A stretch of DNA of 64,000 bases from Pedobacter alluvionis (GTDB lineage: Bacteria > Bacteroidota > Bacteroidia > Sphingobacteriales > Sphingobacteriaceae), in the NCBI RefSeq assembly GCF_003664035.1, contig NZ_RCCK01000012.1, positions 248,001 to 312,000 of the forward strand, in the 5' to 3' direction. Of this stretch, positions 15,781 through 25,389 are shown piece by piece; position 1 is the first letter of the stretch; the number at the start of each line of letters is the position of its first letter. Under the pieces are notes generated by a model. That model was not told the origin of the DNA. It saw only the letters and a list, made by a program, of their open reading frames with translations, and searched no databases. A program made the position numbers and the translations under genes.

Positions 15781-16926
15781 TTACAGTTCCTGAAGTTTGC
15801 GGTTAAGTTCCTGTGCCTTATCTGTTGCGCCTTTTTTGTTATAGATATCAATCAGCAACTGTACAGTTTTCTTATCGTTTGGATTAATTTCGTTGGCACG
15901 TTGTAAAGCAAATTGTGCACGGTTAATTAGACCTTTATATTTTTCGGTTTTGTCCGCATCGCTTTTGCGCAAAGTTTCATTCGCAGTATTGATATAAGCT
16001 AAACTCAATTGGTACAAGGCATCGAAATAATTCTGGTCTGTGGTTAAAGCTTTATCGTAAGCTAAAATTGCTGTAGCATTATTTCCACCAACCTGTTGCA
16101 GGTAACCATATAGAAAATAAAGCAGTTTATTTCCTTTTTCCACTTTTAAATTATTTTCGATCAATCCCTGTGCTTTACTATAATTTTCTGTGTCAAGCAA
16201 AAGATTGATGTAATCGTTCGTTAAAAAACGGTTAAATGGATTTAAAACCAATCCATCTTCTAAAGTTTTGATAGCGGTTTCGTTTTCTGATTTCACTACG
16301 TACATCTGAGCCATTTTCTGAAAAACAGATGGATTTTTAATTCCATTTTCTTTTGCACGTTTAAAATAAGTTAAAGATTCATCGTAAGATTGAATATTTA
16401 ATGCGCAAATCGCGGTATTTAACGCCAGAGTAGTATCGGCAGGAAAATTATCTGAAACTTCTTTCAGGTCGGCAAATGCCTCTTTAAATTCGTTGTTAAA
16501 ATAAGCTTCATTACCCTTATCCTGCTTTTTGATTAAAATGTTGTGATCAGACGCTTTAATAAGTCCCCCATTATCATTGTAACGGTCTAATGCTTTTGCT
16601 TTGGCAACCGCCTCTACTGCGCTGTCATAAAATTTATTTGCATTGTTCGGGTCGGTATCAATCAGTGATGCAAATGAGGTAAGGTAAGATTTTATAGACC
16701 AGGTTTCTGTCCAGTTTTTGGTTTTATTATCTTTTTCAGCAGATTCTATCGATTTTAAGCCTTCTGTAATGATGCTTAACTGCTTTTTCTCATCTTCTTT
16801 GTTGGCTATAGATGCCTGAAGTTTGCCGACTGAATTTCTGGCAATCAGGATCTGACTTTTTTGGGCTACAGCATTAAAAGAGACGAAAATTAAAGCGGTT
16901 AAAGATATTTTAAGGCAATTCTGCAT
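15781..16926 (-). CDS. Secreted TPR-repeat protein, paralogue of the next gene
   Basis: The 381-residue protein carries a signal peptide ending near VAQKSQ, so the mature protein is exported. Several tetratricopeptide repeats follow from about residue 130 on (for example AYFNNEFKEAFADLKEVSD, SVFQKMAQMYVVKSENETAIKTLEDGL and KLLYFLYGYLQQVGGNNATAILAYDKAL). TPRs usually bind proteins; the partner is unknown. It is homologous along its length to the gene at 17024-18112 (same start AQKS, same T-x-x-W-S-x-(K/R)-(S/A) segment near residue 80) and separated from it by a strong terminator. Confidence 0.82.
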   Translation of the reverse strand: MQNCLKISLTALIFVSFNAVAQKSQILIARNSVGKLQASIANKEDEKKQLSIITEGLKSIESAEKDNKTKNWTETWSIKSYLTSFASLIDTDPNNANKFYDSAVEAVAKAKALDRYNDNGGLIKASDHNILIKKQDKGNEAYFNNEFKEAFADLKEVSDNFPADTTLALNTAICALNIQSYDESLTYFKRAKENGIKNPSVFQKMAQMYVVKSENETAIKTLEDGLVLNPFNRFLTNDYINLLLDTENYSKAQGLIENNLKVEKGNKLLYFLYGYLQQVGGNNATAILAYDKALTTDQNYFDALYQLSLAYINTANETLRKSDADKTEKYKGLINRAQFALQRANEINPNDKKTVQLLIDIYNKKGATDKAQELNRKLQEL

Positions 16927-16973
16927 AATGTATTGATGTGATAAAACCGTAATAAACCATAAAAATAAACATA

Positions 16974-17013
16974 AAAAAAAGAGCCCCGAAATTTCAGGGC
17001 TCTTTTTTTAAAT
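16974..17013 (-). terminator. Bidirectional intrinsic terminator between the TPR genes
   Basis: GAGCCC and GGGCTC frame GAAATTTC, with A runs on one side and T runs on the other, so it works on either strand. In the leftward direction it ends the gyrA-side transcript before the second TPR gene, which must then have its own promoter. Confidence 0.85.
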
Positions 17014-17023
17014 CGTATCAGAA

Positions 17024-18112
17024 TTATTGTTTAGGTAATGCATCTAAACGTTTCTTGACATCTTCGTAATTTTTAGTGTCATTTCTAAAAGCATAGATCG
17101 TTTTCAATGTTTCTAATGCACCCTGGTTTTTAGCATCAACTTCTAAAGCTTTTTTGTAAAATGGAAGTGATTTATCTAACAAAGCATTCATTTTACCGGT
17201 TACTTCGTTAAATTCTTTTACTTTTTTAGGATCGATTTTATTTCTATCGGCCTGTAGTTTTAAAGCCTGGCTGAAATAAATATTGCCTAATAATACCTGA
17301 TAGCTAGGGTTATTTGGCTCTTTTGCTGCTAAAGCAACCAACATTTGCTCAGATTTTGCTGCATCACCCCTATCAATATATATCTGGGTTTCAGTTTTAA
17401 TCCAGTCGGTATTTTCAGGGAATTTTGCACTTGCTTCTTTAATAACGGCCAAAGCAGCTGTAGTATCTTTCTGCTTGCTTAGAACAGCATTGATAATTTC
17501 AGAATATAAATCTTTAGACTGTGGTGAGTTTAAAGAGATCACTTTTTTAAACTGAGTAATCATACCGGGATAATCTTCAATATTTCTTGCTGCAATACCA
17601 GCATTTAAATACATCGCAGTATCTTGTGGGTTAATTACCGTTGCAGCAACAAATTTCTCGTAAGCTGTTTTGTAATCTTTTTTGTTGTAAGCAATTACAC
17701 CAGCGTTTCTAACTGCATTACTCACATTCGTTTCAGCTGAACTGATGTTGTCCTTTTCAGCACCTTTAGTATCCAGTTTTTTTGCTTCAACAATAGCTTC
17801 TTGTGCAATTTTCAAATTTGCATCAGCGTTTGCAGTACTGGTTGAATCTAAAATCGCTGCAGAAGAGGCAAATAGCGCACGGTAAGACCATGCTTCTGGC
17901 ATTACTTTAGATTTTTCATCCGCAATGGCTTTATCAGTATGGGCCAGGCCTTTAGCTAACGCTTCAAGTTTTTTTGCCAATGGAGTTGTAGCGCTTGAAG
18001 AAGTTAACTGGAATAAACCCCAGTCATTTTTTGCCGCGTTTACTTCACTTTTCTGAGCAAAAGCAGCGCTTACCGCACCTGCTAGAAATATACTTAGAAA
18101 TACTCTTTTCAT
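17024..18112 (-). CDS. Secreted TPR-repeat protein
   Basis: This 362-residue exported protein has a signal peptide (MKRVFLSIFLAGAVSAAFAQ) and TPR repeats from about residue 130 onwards (VIAYNKKDYKTAYEKFVAATVINPQDTAMYLNAGIAA and following). The repeated N-D-P-type turns and Y-x-x-A spacing are typical. It starts 26 bases downstream of gyrA on the same strand, so it may be co-transcribed with gyrA. It ends at the bidirectional terminator. The function is unknown; it is paralogous to the next leftward gene. Confidence 0.85.
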   Translation of the reverse strand: MKRVFLSIFLAGAVSAAFAQKSEVNAAKNDWGLFQLTSSSATTPLAKKLEALAKGLAHTDKAIADEKSKVMPEAWSYRALFASSAAILDSTSTANADANLKIAQEAIVEAKKLDTKGAEKDNISSAETNVSNAVRNAGVIAYNKKDYKTAYEKFVAATVINPQDTAMYLNAGIAARNIEDYPGMITQFKKVISLNSPQSKDLYSEIINAVLSKQKDTTAALAVIKEASAKFPENTDWIKTETQIYIDRGDAAKSEQMLVALAAKEPNNPSYQVLLGNIYFSQALKLQADRNKIDPKKVKEFNEVTGKMNALLDKSLPFYKKALEVDAKNQGALETLKTIYAFRNDTKNYEDVKKRLDALPKQ

Positions 18113-18138
18113 AATTTTTATTCTAATCTTAATTTTAG

Positions 18139-20730
18139 TTAATTTTCTTCTTCCGTTTCGTTATCTGATTCGCCCTCTTCTTCAGTATCATCAGCTTCCG
18201 GAGTAGTATCTGCTTCTATTTCTTCACCGTCTGTAACTACAACATCTGTTAAATCTACTGTTTCTTCTTCGTCTTCCTCGTGGTCAATTTTAGTAACCGA
18301 TGCAATCTCATCATCACCTTTTAACGATATTAAACGAACCCCTTGCGTGGCACGTCCCATTACCCTTAATGCTGATACCGGAATTCTGATTACAATGCCT
18401 GAACGGTTAATGATCATCAAATCTTCGCTATCAGTAACGTCTTTTATAGAAACTAATTGCCCTGTTTTTTCAGTAACGTTAATTGTTTTTACCCCTTTAC
18501 CGCCACGGTTGGTTACACGGTAATCTTCAATATCAGTACGTTTTCCGTAACCTTTTTCTGATACTACTAACACCGTAACTTCAGGATTGTTTACAGCAAT
18601 CATGCCAACAACTTCATCCTGATCGTGTGCAAGCCTTACACCACGTACACCAGTAGCTGTTCTACCCATCGGACGAACGGTTTTTTCATTGAAACGGATG
18701 GCTCTTCCTGAGCGTAAAGCCATTACAATTTCGCTTTCACCGTTGGTTAAACAAGCTTCTAATAAGATATCGCCTTCATTAATGTTAATGGCATTGATAC
18801 CGTTTACACGTGGACGTGAATACGCTTCAAGAGAAGTTTTCTTAATGGTACCTTTTTTAGTACACATGATGATGAAATTGTTCTCTAAATATTCCTGGTC
18901 TTTAAGGTTTTTAACTTTGATATAGGCCTTAATTTTCTCTTCTTTCGGAATGTTGATGATGTTTTGTATCGCTCTTCCTTTACTGGTTCTCGAACCTTCC
19001 GGAATTTCGTACACCCTCAACCAGAAACACCTTCCGGCTTCGGTAAAGAACAACATATAATTGTGGTTGGTAGCAACCAGCATGTGCTCAATAAAATCTT
19101 CATTTCTTGAGTTACTGCCTTTAGATCCTTTTCCGCCCCTTCCTTGCGCTTTAAATTCGCTTGCTGGCGTACGTTTAACATAACCCTCGTGAGAAATGGT
19201 GATCACAACTTCTTCATCGTCGATGAAATCTTCCATACTCATGTCTTCGGCTGAGTGAACGATTGTAGTTCTGCGTTCATCGCCAAATTTCTGTTTCACT
19301 TCTTCCAGTTCATCCTTGATAATCTGCATACGCAAACCTTCATCTGCTAAAATAGATTTCAAGTATTCGATGGTTTTCATTAATTCAGCGTATTCTTCTT
19401 TAATCTTATCACGCTCTAGTCCTGTTAAACGACGCAATGTCATATCCAGAATCGCACGTGCCTGAAGGTCGCTTAGCCCGAATTTCTCCATTAAGCCTAA
19501 ACGGGCTTCCTCTGGCGTTTCTGATGCACGGATTAATTTAATTACCTCATCTAAATGATCTAAAGCAATTAAATAACCTTCTAAAATGTGTGCACGTTTT
19601 TCAGCCTCTGCCAATTCGTATTTGGTACGACGAACAATTACATCATGACGGTGATCCACAAAGTGAACAATTAAATCTTTAAGATTCAACATCTGTGGAC
19701 GGCCTTTTACCAATGCAATGTTATTTACACTGAAAGAGGTTTGTAAAGCTGTATACTTATATAGGTTGTTTAAAACGATAGAAGCATTTGCATCACGTTT
19801 AATTTCATAAACGATGCGGATACCATCTTTGTTCGATTCGTCTTTGATGTTCGATATACCTTCCAGTTTTTTCTCGCCAACCAATTCAGCAGTACGCTCA
19901 ATCATTTGTGCTTTGTTTACCTGGTACGGAATTTCGGTAACAATAATTACTTCACGGTCTTTAATGTTTTCGATCTCTGCTTTTGCACGCATTACAATAC
20001 GTCCACGACCAGTTTCGAATGCTTCTTTTACACCGGTATAACCATAAATAATACCACCTGTAGGGAAATCGGGAGCTTTTACAAACTTCATTAATTCCTC
20101 TATCGTAATATCTCTATTGTCGATATAGTTTATCACACCATCAATTGCTTCAGTTAAGTTGTGTGGCGCCATGTTGGTGGCCATACCTACCGCAATACCA
20201 GAAGAACCGTTAACTAAAAGATTAGGTATTTTTGCGGGTAAAACCGTTGGCTCCTGCTCTGTATCATCAAAGTTTAATTGAAAATCTACTGTATCTTTAT
20301 TGATATCTGCAACCATTTCTTCGGCAAGTTTGCTAAAACGTGCCTCAGTATAACGCATTGCAGCCGGAGAGTCACCATCAATGTGACCAAAGTTACCCTG
20401 ACCATCTACCATTGGATAACGCAAACTCCAATCCTGAGCCATACGAACCATGGTAAAATATACCGATGCATCACCGTGTGGGTGGTACTTACCTAAAACC
20501 TCACCCACAATACGGGCAGATTTTTTATAAGGTTTTCCACTGGTTACACCTAAACCCAACATGCCGTAGAGCACACGGCGGTGAACTGGTTTTAATCCAT
20601 CACGTACATCAGGCAAAGCCCTCGATACGATTACCGACATTGAATAATCAATGTAAGCCGATTTCATCTGCTCTTCTATGTTAATTTGAATGATTTTGTC
20701 GTTCTGCTGATTTTCTAAATCTTCTGCCAT
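18139..20730 (-). CDS. gyrA: DNA gyrase subunit A
   Basis: The 863-residue protein is the cleavage-rejoining subunit of DNA gyrase. The N-terminal part shows [29 protein letters not shown]-type sequence, [19 protein letters not shown] and [13 protein letters not shown] with the DNA-linking Tyr127. The C-terminal domain has six beta-pinwheel blades and a GyrA-box-like QGRGGKG around residue 530, followed by a long acidic tail, which identifies GyrA rather than ParC. In the quinolone-resistance region the residue aligned to E. coli Ser83 is Ala88 and that aligned to Asp87 is Phe92. Two secreted TPR genes follow. Confidence 0.96.
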   Translation of the reverse strand: MAEDLENQQNDKIIQINIEEQMKSAYIDYSMSVIVSRALPDVRDGLKPVHRRVLYGMLGLGVTSGKPYKKSARIVGEVLGKYHPHGDASVYFTMVRMAQDWSLRYPMVDGQGNFGHIDGDSPAAMRYTEARFSKLAEEMVADINKDTVDFQLNFDDTEQEPTVLPAKIPNLLVNGSSGIAVGMATNMAPHNLTEAIDGVINYIDNRDITIEELMKFVKAPDFPTGGIIYGYTGVKEAFETGRGRIVMRAKAEIENIKDREVIIVTEIPYQVNKAQMIERTAELVGEKKLEGISNIKDESNKDGIRIVYEIKRDANASIVLNNLYKYTALQTSFSVNNIALVKGRPQMLNLKDLIVHFVDHRHDVIVRRTKYELAEAEKRAHILEGYLIALDHLDEVIKLIRASETPEEARLGLMEKFGLSDLQARAILDMTLRRLTGLERDKIKEEYAELMKTIEYLKSILADEGLRMQIIKDELEEVKQKFGDERRTTIVHSAEDMSMEDFIDDEEVVITISHEGYVKRTPASEFKAQGRGGKGSKGSNSRNEDFIEHMLVATNHNYMLFFTEAGRCFWLRVYEIPEGSRTSKGRAIQNIINIPKEEKIKAYIKVKNLKDQEYLENNFIIMCTKKGTIKKTSLEAYSRPRVNGINAININEGDILLEACLTNGESEIVMALRSGRAIRFNEKTVRPMGRTATGVRGVRLAHDQDEVVGMIAVNNPEVTVLVVSEKGYGKRTDIEDYRVTNRGGKGVKTINVTEKTGQLVSIKDVTDSEDLMIINRSGIVIRIPVSALRVMGRATQGVRLISLKGDDEIASVTKIDHEEDEEETVDLTDVVVTDGEEIEADTTPEADDTEEEGESDNETEEEN

Positions 20731-21166
20731 AAATTATTATTCTCGCTACTTAAAACGATATTAAAAAAGGGTATTACTATAACCTTGCGAATTTAACAAA
20801 ATTATGCCGAACTAAGGCATTGTGGAAAATTTTTGACCTTTGTTATAGGTTTTTCACTCCCAATGCAATTTTAAGTTATTAAAGGCCAATTTAAGAGTTT
20901 TTGATTCAGACCTGTTTAGATTTTAAAAAATGTAAGCTTTGTCAGATTGGATTGACATTTTTTTTGAAATGTAGGGTTCTATCTTAGTGGCGGTCTGCAG
21001 CCCTGCTACCGCTCCAAGTCCTCGCTCGTTGTGGGCTTTTCGCTATATCAGGTTTATAAACGAGGGTTCTTTATCAAACATTTCGGCTGAAACCTGATAG
21101 GTTTATAGAACTAAAATTTACATTCTTAGGTAATTCTAATACTTTTGCTTTTCAACTTTTTATAAA
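20731..21166. other. Divergent intergenic region between gyrA and the TetA-like gene
   Basis: The 436 bases hold the promoters of both divergent genes. A repeat-like stretch lies near 20995-21115: ATCAGGTTTATAAACGAG recurs as CTGATAGGTTTATAGAAC about 60 bases later, and a CTGCAGCCCTGCTACCGC segment looks like the non-coding repeats seen near 49.9 kb. No ORF of note is present. Confidence 0.5.
21140..21147 (+). promoter_or_regulatory. Probable -7 box of the TetA-like transporter gene
   Basis: TACTTTTG fits TAnnTTTG exactly and lies 19 bases before the ATG at 21167. A matching -33 element is not obvious. Confidence 0.35.
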
Positions 21167-22378
21167 ATGGCAACCGAAAAAAAATCTGCAATGAGTTTTA
21201 TTATGGTAACCCTCCTGATCGATTTTACAGGTTTTGGGATCATTATTCCGGTTTTACCTAAACTTATACAGGATTTTACCGGTGGCGGTTTCGGGTTGGC
21301 AGCAGAATATGGGGGCTGGCTGACCCTTGCTTACGCATCGGTGCAATTTATATTCTCTCCAATTATCGGTGCGATGAGCGATCGGTACGGAAGAAGGCCA
21401 GTATTATTAAGCTCTTTGTTCGGCTTAGGTATCGATTATATTTTTTTATCCTTCGCCCCTTCCATTACCTGGTTGTTTGTAGGAAGGATTATCGCAGGCA
21501 TTACCGGAGCGAGTTTTACTACTGCACAGGCCTATATTGCTGACGTTTCGTCGCCTGAGAAAAGAGCGCAGAATTTCGGTCTGGTTGGTGCTGCTTTTGG
21601 CGTAGGCTTTATTTTAGGTCCGGTTTTAGGTGGTGCATTCAGTCATTTTGGTACGCGTGTTCCTTTTATGGTTGCTGCAGGTTTATCTTTGATTAACTGG
21701 CTTTATGGCTATTTTATATTACCTGAGTCATTACCGGTTGAAAAACGCAGGGCTTTCGAATGGAAAAGAGCAAACCCCATAGGCTCATTGATTAGTATCG
21801 GTAAATATCCTGCTTTACTGGGGCTGATGATTACATTATTCTTATTGTACTTCGCAAGTCACTCGGTTCAATCGAATTGGACATTTTATACCATGGAAAA
21901 ATTCGACTGGGATGCGGCATGGGTTGGTTATTCGTTAGGTTTCGTGGGTTTGGTGATCGGAATTGTACAGGGAGGATTAATCAGGGTAATTTTGCCAAAA
22001 ATTGGAGAAAAGAAAGCGGTTTACTTTGGTCTTATTTTATATGTAATCGGCTTTACGGCCTTTGCTTTTGCGTCAAAAGGCTGGATGATGTTTGCCTTTA
22101 TGCTCCCTTACGGTTTGGCCGGAATCGGCGGACCAGCGATGCAGGGTTTAATATCTAATCAGATCCCATCCAATGCACAAGGCGAAATGCAAGGCGTTTT
22201 AACTGGTTTACAAAGTTTGGCTGCGATATTTGCACCATGGGTGATGACGCATATTTTCGCTTATTTTATAGAAGGCAAAGCACCTGTTTATTTTCCAGGA
22301 GCACCGTTTATATTGAGTGCTGTGTTAACGTTAATTGGGTTATTTATTTGTTTAAGAAGTTTGAAGAAATATCATTAA
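21167..22378 (+). CDS. TetA-like MFS drug exporter
   Basis: The 403-residue, twelve-helix protein resembles the tetracycline-exporter (DHA1/TCR) branch of MFS. It shows [19 protein letters not shown] in helix 1, [14 protein letters not shown] in loop 2-3 (motif A), [23 protein letters not shown] in helix 4 (motif B) and [12 protein letters not shown] in helix 5 (motif C of antiporters). Chromosomal members in Bacteroidota are often of unknown substrate, so resistance should not be assumed. A decayed partial copy of its 3' end lies 250 bases downstream. Confidence 0.88.
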   Translation: MATEKKSAMSFIMVTLLIDFTGFGIIIPVLPKLIQDFTGGGFGLAAEYGGWLTLAYASVQFIFSPIIGAMSDRYGRRPVLLSSLFGLGIDYIFLSFAPSITWLFVGRIIAGITGASFTTAQAYIADVSSPEKRAQNFGLVGAAFGVGFILGPVLGGAFSHFGTRVPFMVAAGLSLINWLYGYFILPESLPVEKRRAFEWKRANPIGSLISIGKYPALLGLMITLFLLYFASHSVQSNWTFYTMEKFDWDAAWVGYSLGFVGLVIGIVQGGLIRVILPKIGEKKAVYFGLILYVIGFTAFAFASKGWMMFAFMLPYGLAGIGGPAMQGLISNQIPSNAQGEMQGVLTGLQSLAAIFAPWVMTHIFAYFIEGKAPVYFPGAPFILSAVLTLIGLFICLRSLKKYH

Positions 22379-22517
22379 TTAGTTCCCGCAGATTCGAGAA
22401 GATAAAAAACGCAGATTATACAGATCATATTTGGCAGCTAAAAGTTCCACACTAACATTTATAAAAATCCTCTTAAATCTGCGCACCTTTTCTGCGGAAT
22501 TTGTGGGAAACAAATCA
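22379..22517. repeat. Repeat-like spacer with CGCAGATT units
   Basis: Segments such as CCGCAGATTCG, ACGCAGATTATACAGATC and AATCTGCGCACCTTTTCTGCGG form an imperfect inverted arrangement. They resemble the CACAGAT repeats near 0.6, 41.5 and 45.4 kb. No gene is visible. Confidence 0.45.
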
Positions 22518-22621
22518 CTATAACAGTTCATTCGCTAATAGCTGCACTTCCCTTTCTGGAGGATAATATGGGCATAGAGCGGTCGGTTTTTCGCATTTTC
22601 AATCAAATAAGACGGTCCATT
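22518..22621 (-). pseudogene. Fossil 3' fragment of a phoH gene
   Basis: Read leftwards, this DNA encodes SNGPSYLIENAKNRPLYAHI, then ILQKG and, after a one-base deletion, EVQLLANELL and a stop. This matches the C-terminus of the intact PhoH at 23560-24912 (SNGLSYLIENAKNHPLYAHI, then TLQKGERSELANLANALL). The fragment is cut off at its upstream side exactly where the next fossil begins. Confidence 0.85.
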
Positions 22622-22738
22622 GCTCTATTTTATAGAAGGCAAATACCTTTGCTTTCCGGGAGCACCGTTATATTGAGTGCCATGTTAACATTAATTGGGT
22701 TGTTTATAGCGCTTAGGTCGTTAAGAAAATACCATTAA
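22622..22738 (+). pseudogene. Fossil 3' fragment of the TetA-like MFS gene
   Basis: The DNA matches 22260-22378, the end of the intact transporter gene, with scattered substitutions and small deletions. It encodes FIEGKYLCFPGAP, then after a one-base deletion [21 protein letters not shown] and a stop, against [21 protein letters not shown] in the intact copy. It is truncated at its 5' side, back to back with the phoH fossil. Confidence 0.87.
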
Positions 22739-22739
22739 G

Positions 22740-23507
22740 CTAAGCATTTAATACCCTGTATTCGTTATAAGCCATAACCACATTGTAAACCAAAAGAATT
22801 ATCCCCTGGATATTTACCAGCTTATCAATATCTAATTTAAGGATTGTAGCAGTCAAAAAAATGGCCAGGATTGATCCTGCCGATATAAAAAAGGAAAGCT
22901 TAAATGAGCGATAAAGCATTGATAACCTGAACAGAGTTTTTCTTTTAAAAAGTACCGGATCTTTAATCAGTTGAATGAGATTTCCGAATACAAAAAACAA
23001 AATTAAAAAGATTGCAATTCCTGATAGCACTCCTTGGTTCAGGTTTGGAATAACCAGATAACCTTTGTAAATAAAATAAGCAACTATCGCAATACAAAAA
23101 AACGCTTTCAATAGCTGCCAGTTCTTACTTACTAAAAGCCATTTCATCCATTCAAAATCAGTTTCAGAGGCTTTCTGTTCGAGTTTTGATCTTGTTTCAG
23201 GTGAAAAAGATATAAAAGGATTTATCAATCCAATGATCACAATCAGCATTGTACTTACAAACTGAAAAACACCATCAGCTATCAGGATTTTGATTCTTTC
23301 TGCATTTAAAATTCCTGGTGTGAAACATGAAATTAAAATCAATGCAATGATAACTAGATGAAAAACCAGAGGACTAAAATTCTCAATTTTATTAGTCCCG
23401 TTATTTGGGTTATCCATAACAGTTAATTTACCAGAATCTTTATCCAGATATTTATTCATTACCCGAATGGCAATAATGATGAAGAACAAAGAGAACATGG
23501 AGCCCAA
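22740..23507 (-). CDS. Integral membrane protein of unknown function
   Basis: This 255-residue protein has about six or seven hydrophobic segments (roughly residues 3-15, 46-66, 79-99, 131-151, 158-178, 203-222 and 233-248) and short polar loops. I recognise no family motif. Its stop lies directly after the transporter fossil and its start is 53 bases from the intact phoH stop on the same strand. It therefore sits exactly in the slot between the fossil pair and phoH, so it may have been gained after the duplication, or lost from the other copy. Confidence 0.65.
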   Translation of the reverse strand: MGSMFSLFFIIIAIRVMNKYLDKDSGKLTVMDNPNNGTNKIENFSPLVFHLVIIALILISCFTPGILNAERIKILIADGVFQFVSTMLIVIIGLINPFISFSPETRSKLEQKASETDFEWMKWLLVSKNWQLLKAFFCIAIVAYFIYKGYLVIPNLNQGVLSGIAIFLILFFVFGNLIQLIKDPVLFKRKTLFRLSMLYRSFKLSFFISAGSILAIFLTATILKLDIDKLVNIQGIILLVYNVVMAYNEYRVLNA

Positions 23508-23559
23508 TAGAATAGAATTTTTAGTGGTTAAGAAATATAAGTTTTGTATTTAGAATAAA

Positions 23560-24912
23560 CTAAAGTAAGGCATTCGCTAAATTCGCTAATTCACTCCTTT
23601 CGCCTTTTTGCAAAGTGATATGGGCATAAAGGGGATGATTTTTCGCGTTTTCGATTAAATAAGACAGGCCATTACTTTCTGAATCGAGGTATGGTGTATC
23701 AATCTGGTAGATATCGCCTGTAAAAACAATTTTAGTATGCTCTCCTGCCCTCGAAATGATTGTTTTAACTTCATGTGGCGTAAGATTTTGAGCTTCATCA
23801 ATGATAAAGAAAATTTTAGTCAGCGTTCTGCCTCTGATAAAGGCCAAAGGGGCAATGGCTATTTTTTCCGTCGTGATCAGCTCATCAATTTTTTCTGACA
23901 TTTTATCATCACCAATAAACTGTTCCTTAATAAAACGCAGGTTATCCCATATCGGTGCCATAAAAGGATCTGTTTTCGATTTTGCGTCGCCTGGGAGAAA
24001 GCCTATATCTTTGTTGCTCAATGAAACGATCGGCCGGGTAACATAAATTTGTCTGAAATTTTTACGCTGTTCTAAAGCGCTGGCTAGCGCCAATAAGGTT
24101 TTTCCGGTTCCTGCATTACCCTGGATGCTCACCAGCTTGATTTCGGGATCTAAAAGAGCATGAATGGCAAATGCCTGCTCTATATTTTTGGGTTTGATCT
24201 TAAAAATAGCATCTGTAGAAACGGTCGAAATCGTTTTTAAGCTATTATTGTAAAATACGTTGGCGGTTTTCCTTTTATTTTTAAGGATATAAAAGTGATT
24301 GGCATTTTTTGGCGGTAATCCCAATTCACCTGCATCTATAAAAGCATGTTTTTTTACCTCTTCTATCACTTCGATCGGGAAATCAACCAGCTCTGTTTTG
24401 CCCGCATAAAGCTCATCTACATTTTTAATCTTTCCTGTTTCGTAATCTTCTGCGTTTAAATCCAGGGCTTTTGCTTTTAACCTCAGGCAAATGTCTTTCG
24501 ATACCAGCACTACTTTTTTATCAGGATGCTCTTCTTTTAAGCTTAATGCAGCATTTAAAATTTTATGGTCTGTTTTTCCTTTTCCATAAATGTTCTCTGC
24601 ATCTACAATTAAAGGTTTCTCGTTCAGCACTACCCTAAATTTGCCCGAATCCGGACTTTTTAGCGAAATCCAGTCGCTGATCAGTTTTTGTTTTGAAGTT
24701 TCATCTATCAGACGGATAAAACTTCTGGCCTCGAAGTTCCGGGTGTCATTACCACTTTTGAAATTATCAAGTTCTTCTAAAACCTGGATGGGAATGGCTA
24801 CATCATGCTCATGGAAGTTATTTATCGCATCATGATCATATAAAATAACCGAGGTATCTAAAACGAATATCTTTTTTGATGGATTGGAGATTGATTTACC
24901 TTTTTTGGCCAT
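23560..24912 (-). CDS. PhoH family protein with N-terminal PIN domain
   Basis: The 450-residue protein joins a PIN nuclease-like domain (about residues 12-150; KIFVLDTSVILYDHDAI with Asp19, and a second acidic patch around VVLVSKDICLRLKAKAL) to a PhoH ATPase domain. Walker A is GNAGTGKT at about 265-272 and Walker B is FFIIDEAQNLTPHE. This PhoH2 (YlaK-like) architecture has been linked to ATP-dependent RNA unwinding and cleavage in other bacteria; here that is by family only. Fossil remains of a second copy lie downstream. Confidence 0.92.
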   Translation of the reverse strand: MAKKGKSISNPSKKIFVLDTSVILYDHDAINNFHEHDVAIPIQVLEELDNFKSGNDTRNFEARSFIRLIDETSKQKLISDWISLKSPDSGKFRVVLNEKPLIVDAENIYGKGKTDHKILNAALSLKEEHPDKKVVLVSKDICLRLKAKALDLNAEDYETGKIKNVDELYAGKTELVDFPIEVIEEVKKHAFIDAGELGLPPKNANHFYILKNKRKTANVFYNNSLKTISTVSTDAIFKIKPKNIEQAFAIHALLDPEIKLVSIQGNAGTGKTLLALASALEQRKNFRQIYVTRPIVSLSNKDIGFLPGDAKSKTDPFMAPIWDNLRFIKEQFIGDDKMSEKIDELITTEKIAIAPLAFIRGRTLTKIFFIIDEAQNLTPHEVKTIISRAGEHTKIVFTGDIYQIDTPYLDSESNGLSYLIENAKNHPLYAHITLQKGERSELANLANALL

Positions 24913-24994
24913 TTGGTAAATTTAATATTTTAAGAAGAATTAGCAGAAAAATTGACTATTCTTTTTTAGATCATTAGCCAAAATCCTGGACAAA

Positions 24995-25042
24995 ATAAAA
25001 ACGGGGAAGTCTTCTTTCGATTCTTTCCCCGTTTTAACTCTA
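24995..25042 (-). terminator. Strong intrinsic terminator
   Basis: ACGGGGAA and TTCCCCGT form a stem around an A/G-rich loop, flanked by T runs on both strands. No accepted gene ends immediately at it. For the leftward strand it would end the unassigned transcript-like region at 25043-25375. Confidence 0.75.
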
Positions 25043-25375
25043 AAAACAACCGTAGTCGTATTTTAAAGCATCTAATTCTTGTTACTTTGATTTTTCCGTT
25101 TTCGTTAGGTTTTGCAACTTTTGCGATCCGTGAAAATTTATTTCCAACTCTTCCGTCCGTAAACTTCTGAGTTTTCCATAAGCTCTGTTTGGGCCTGTTC
25201 GATTTTCTCATTCTCCAACCTTGCGGTGGTCATGTATATTCTTACTCGGTTAACCCTTTCTGAAATTAATCGTTTTCCCTGTAAACTATCCGAAACAATT
25301 CCCCTTTCGGTTCCTTATCTCTTTTGGATTGTTTTATCAGAATTCAAAGTACTTCGTATTTGATATGATCTAATT
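25043..25375 (-). ncRNA. Unassigned transcript-like region ending in a terminator
   Basis: About 330 bases between the divergent genes end, on the minus strand, in a strong terminator. The base composition is less AT-rich than the surrounding spacer. It does not look like RNase P RNA, tmRNA or SRP RNA by any motif I can see. Two overlapping short frames exist: a basic 81-codon one (24966-25211) that runs through the terminator, and a 31-codon one (25138-25233). An unknown structured RNA or a small-protein mRNA are both possible. Confidence 0.35.
25138..25233 (-). CDS. Candidate 31-residue small protein
   Basis: The frame reads MTTARLENEKIEQAQTELME and ends in YGRKSWK before a TAA, a composition typical of a real helical peptide. 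The same frame is open about 25 codons further upstream without another start. It lies inside the transcript-like region and stops about 95 bases before the terminator. Conservation has not been tested. Confidence 0.25.
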   Translation of the reverse strand: MTTARLENEKIEQAQTELMENSEVYGRKSWK

Positions 25376-25389
25376 TAGCACGAAAACAC

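Noticed and set aside
21167-22378. Acquired tetracycline-resistance gene
   Set aside because: It is TetA-like in fold only, sits in an ordinary chromosomal setting with an old fossil copy nearby, and has no mobile-element context.
24966-25211. Basic 81-codon minus-strand frame
   Set aside because: It reads straight through a strong terminator, which is unlikely for a real gene; kept only as part of the transcript-like region.
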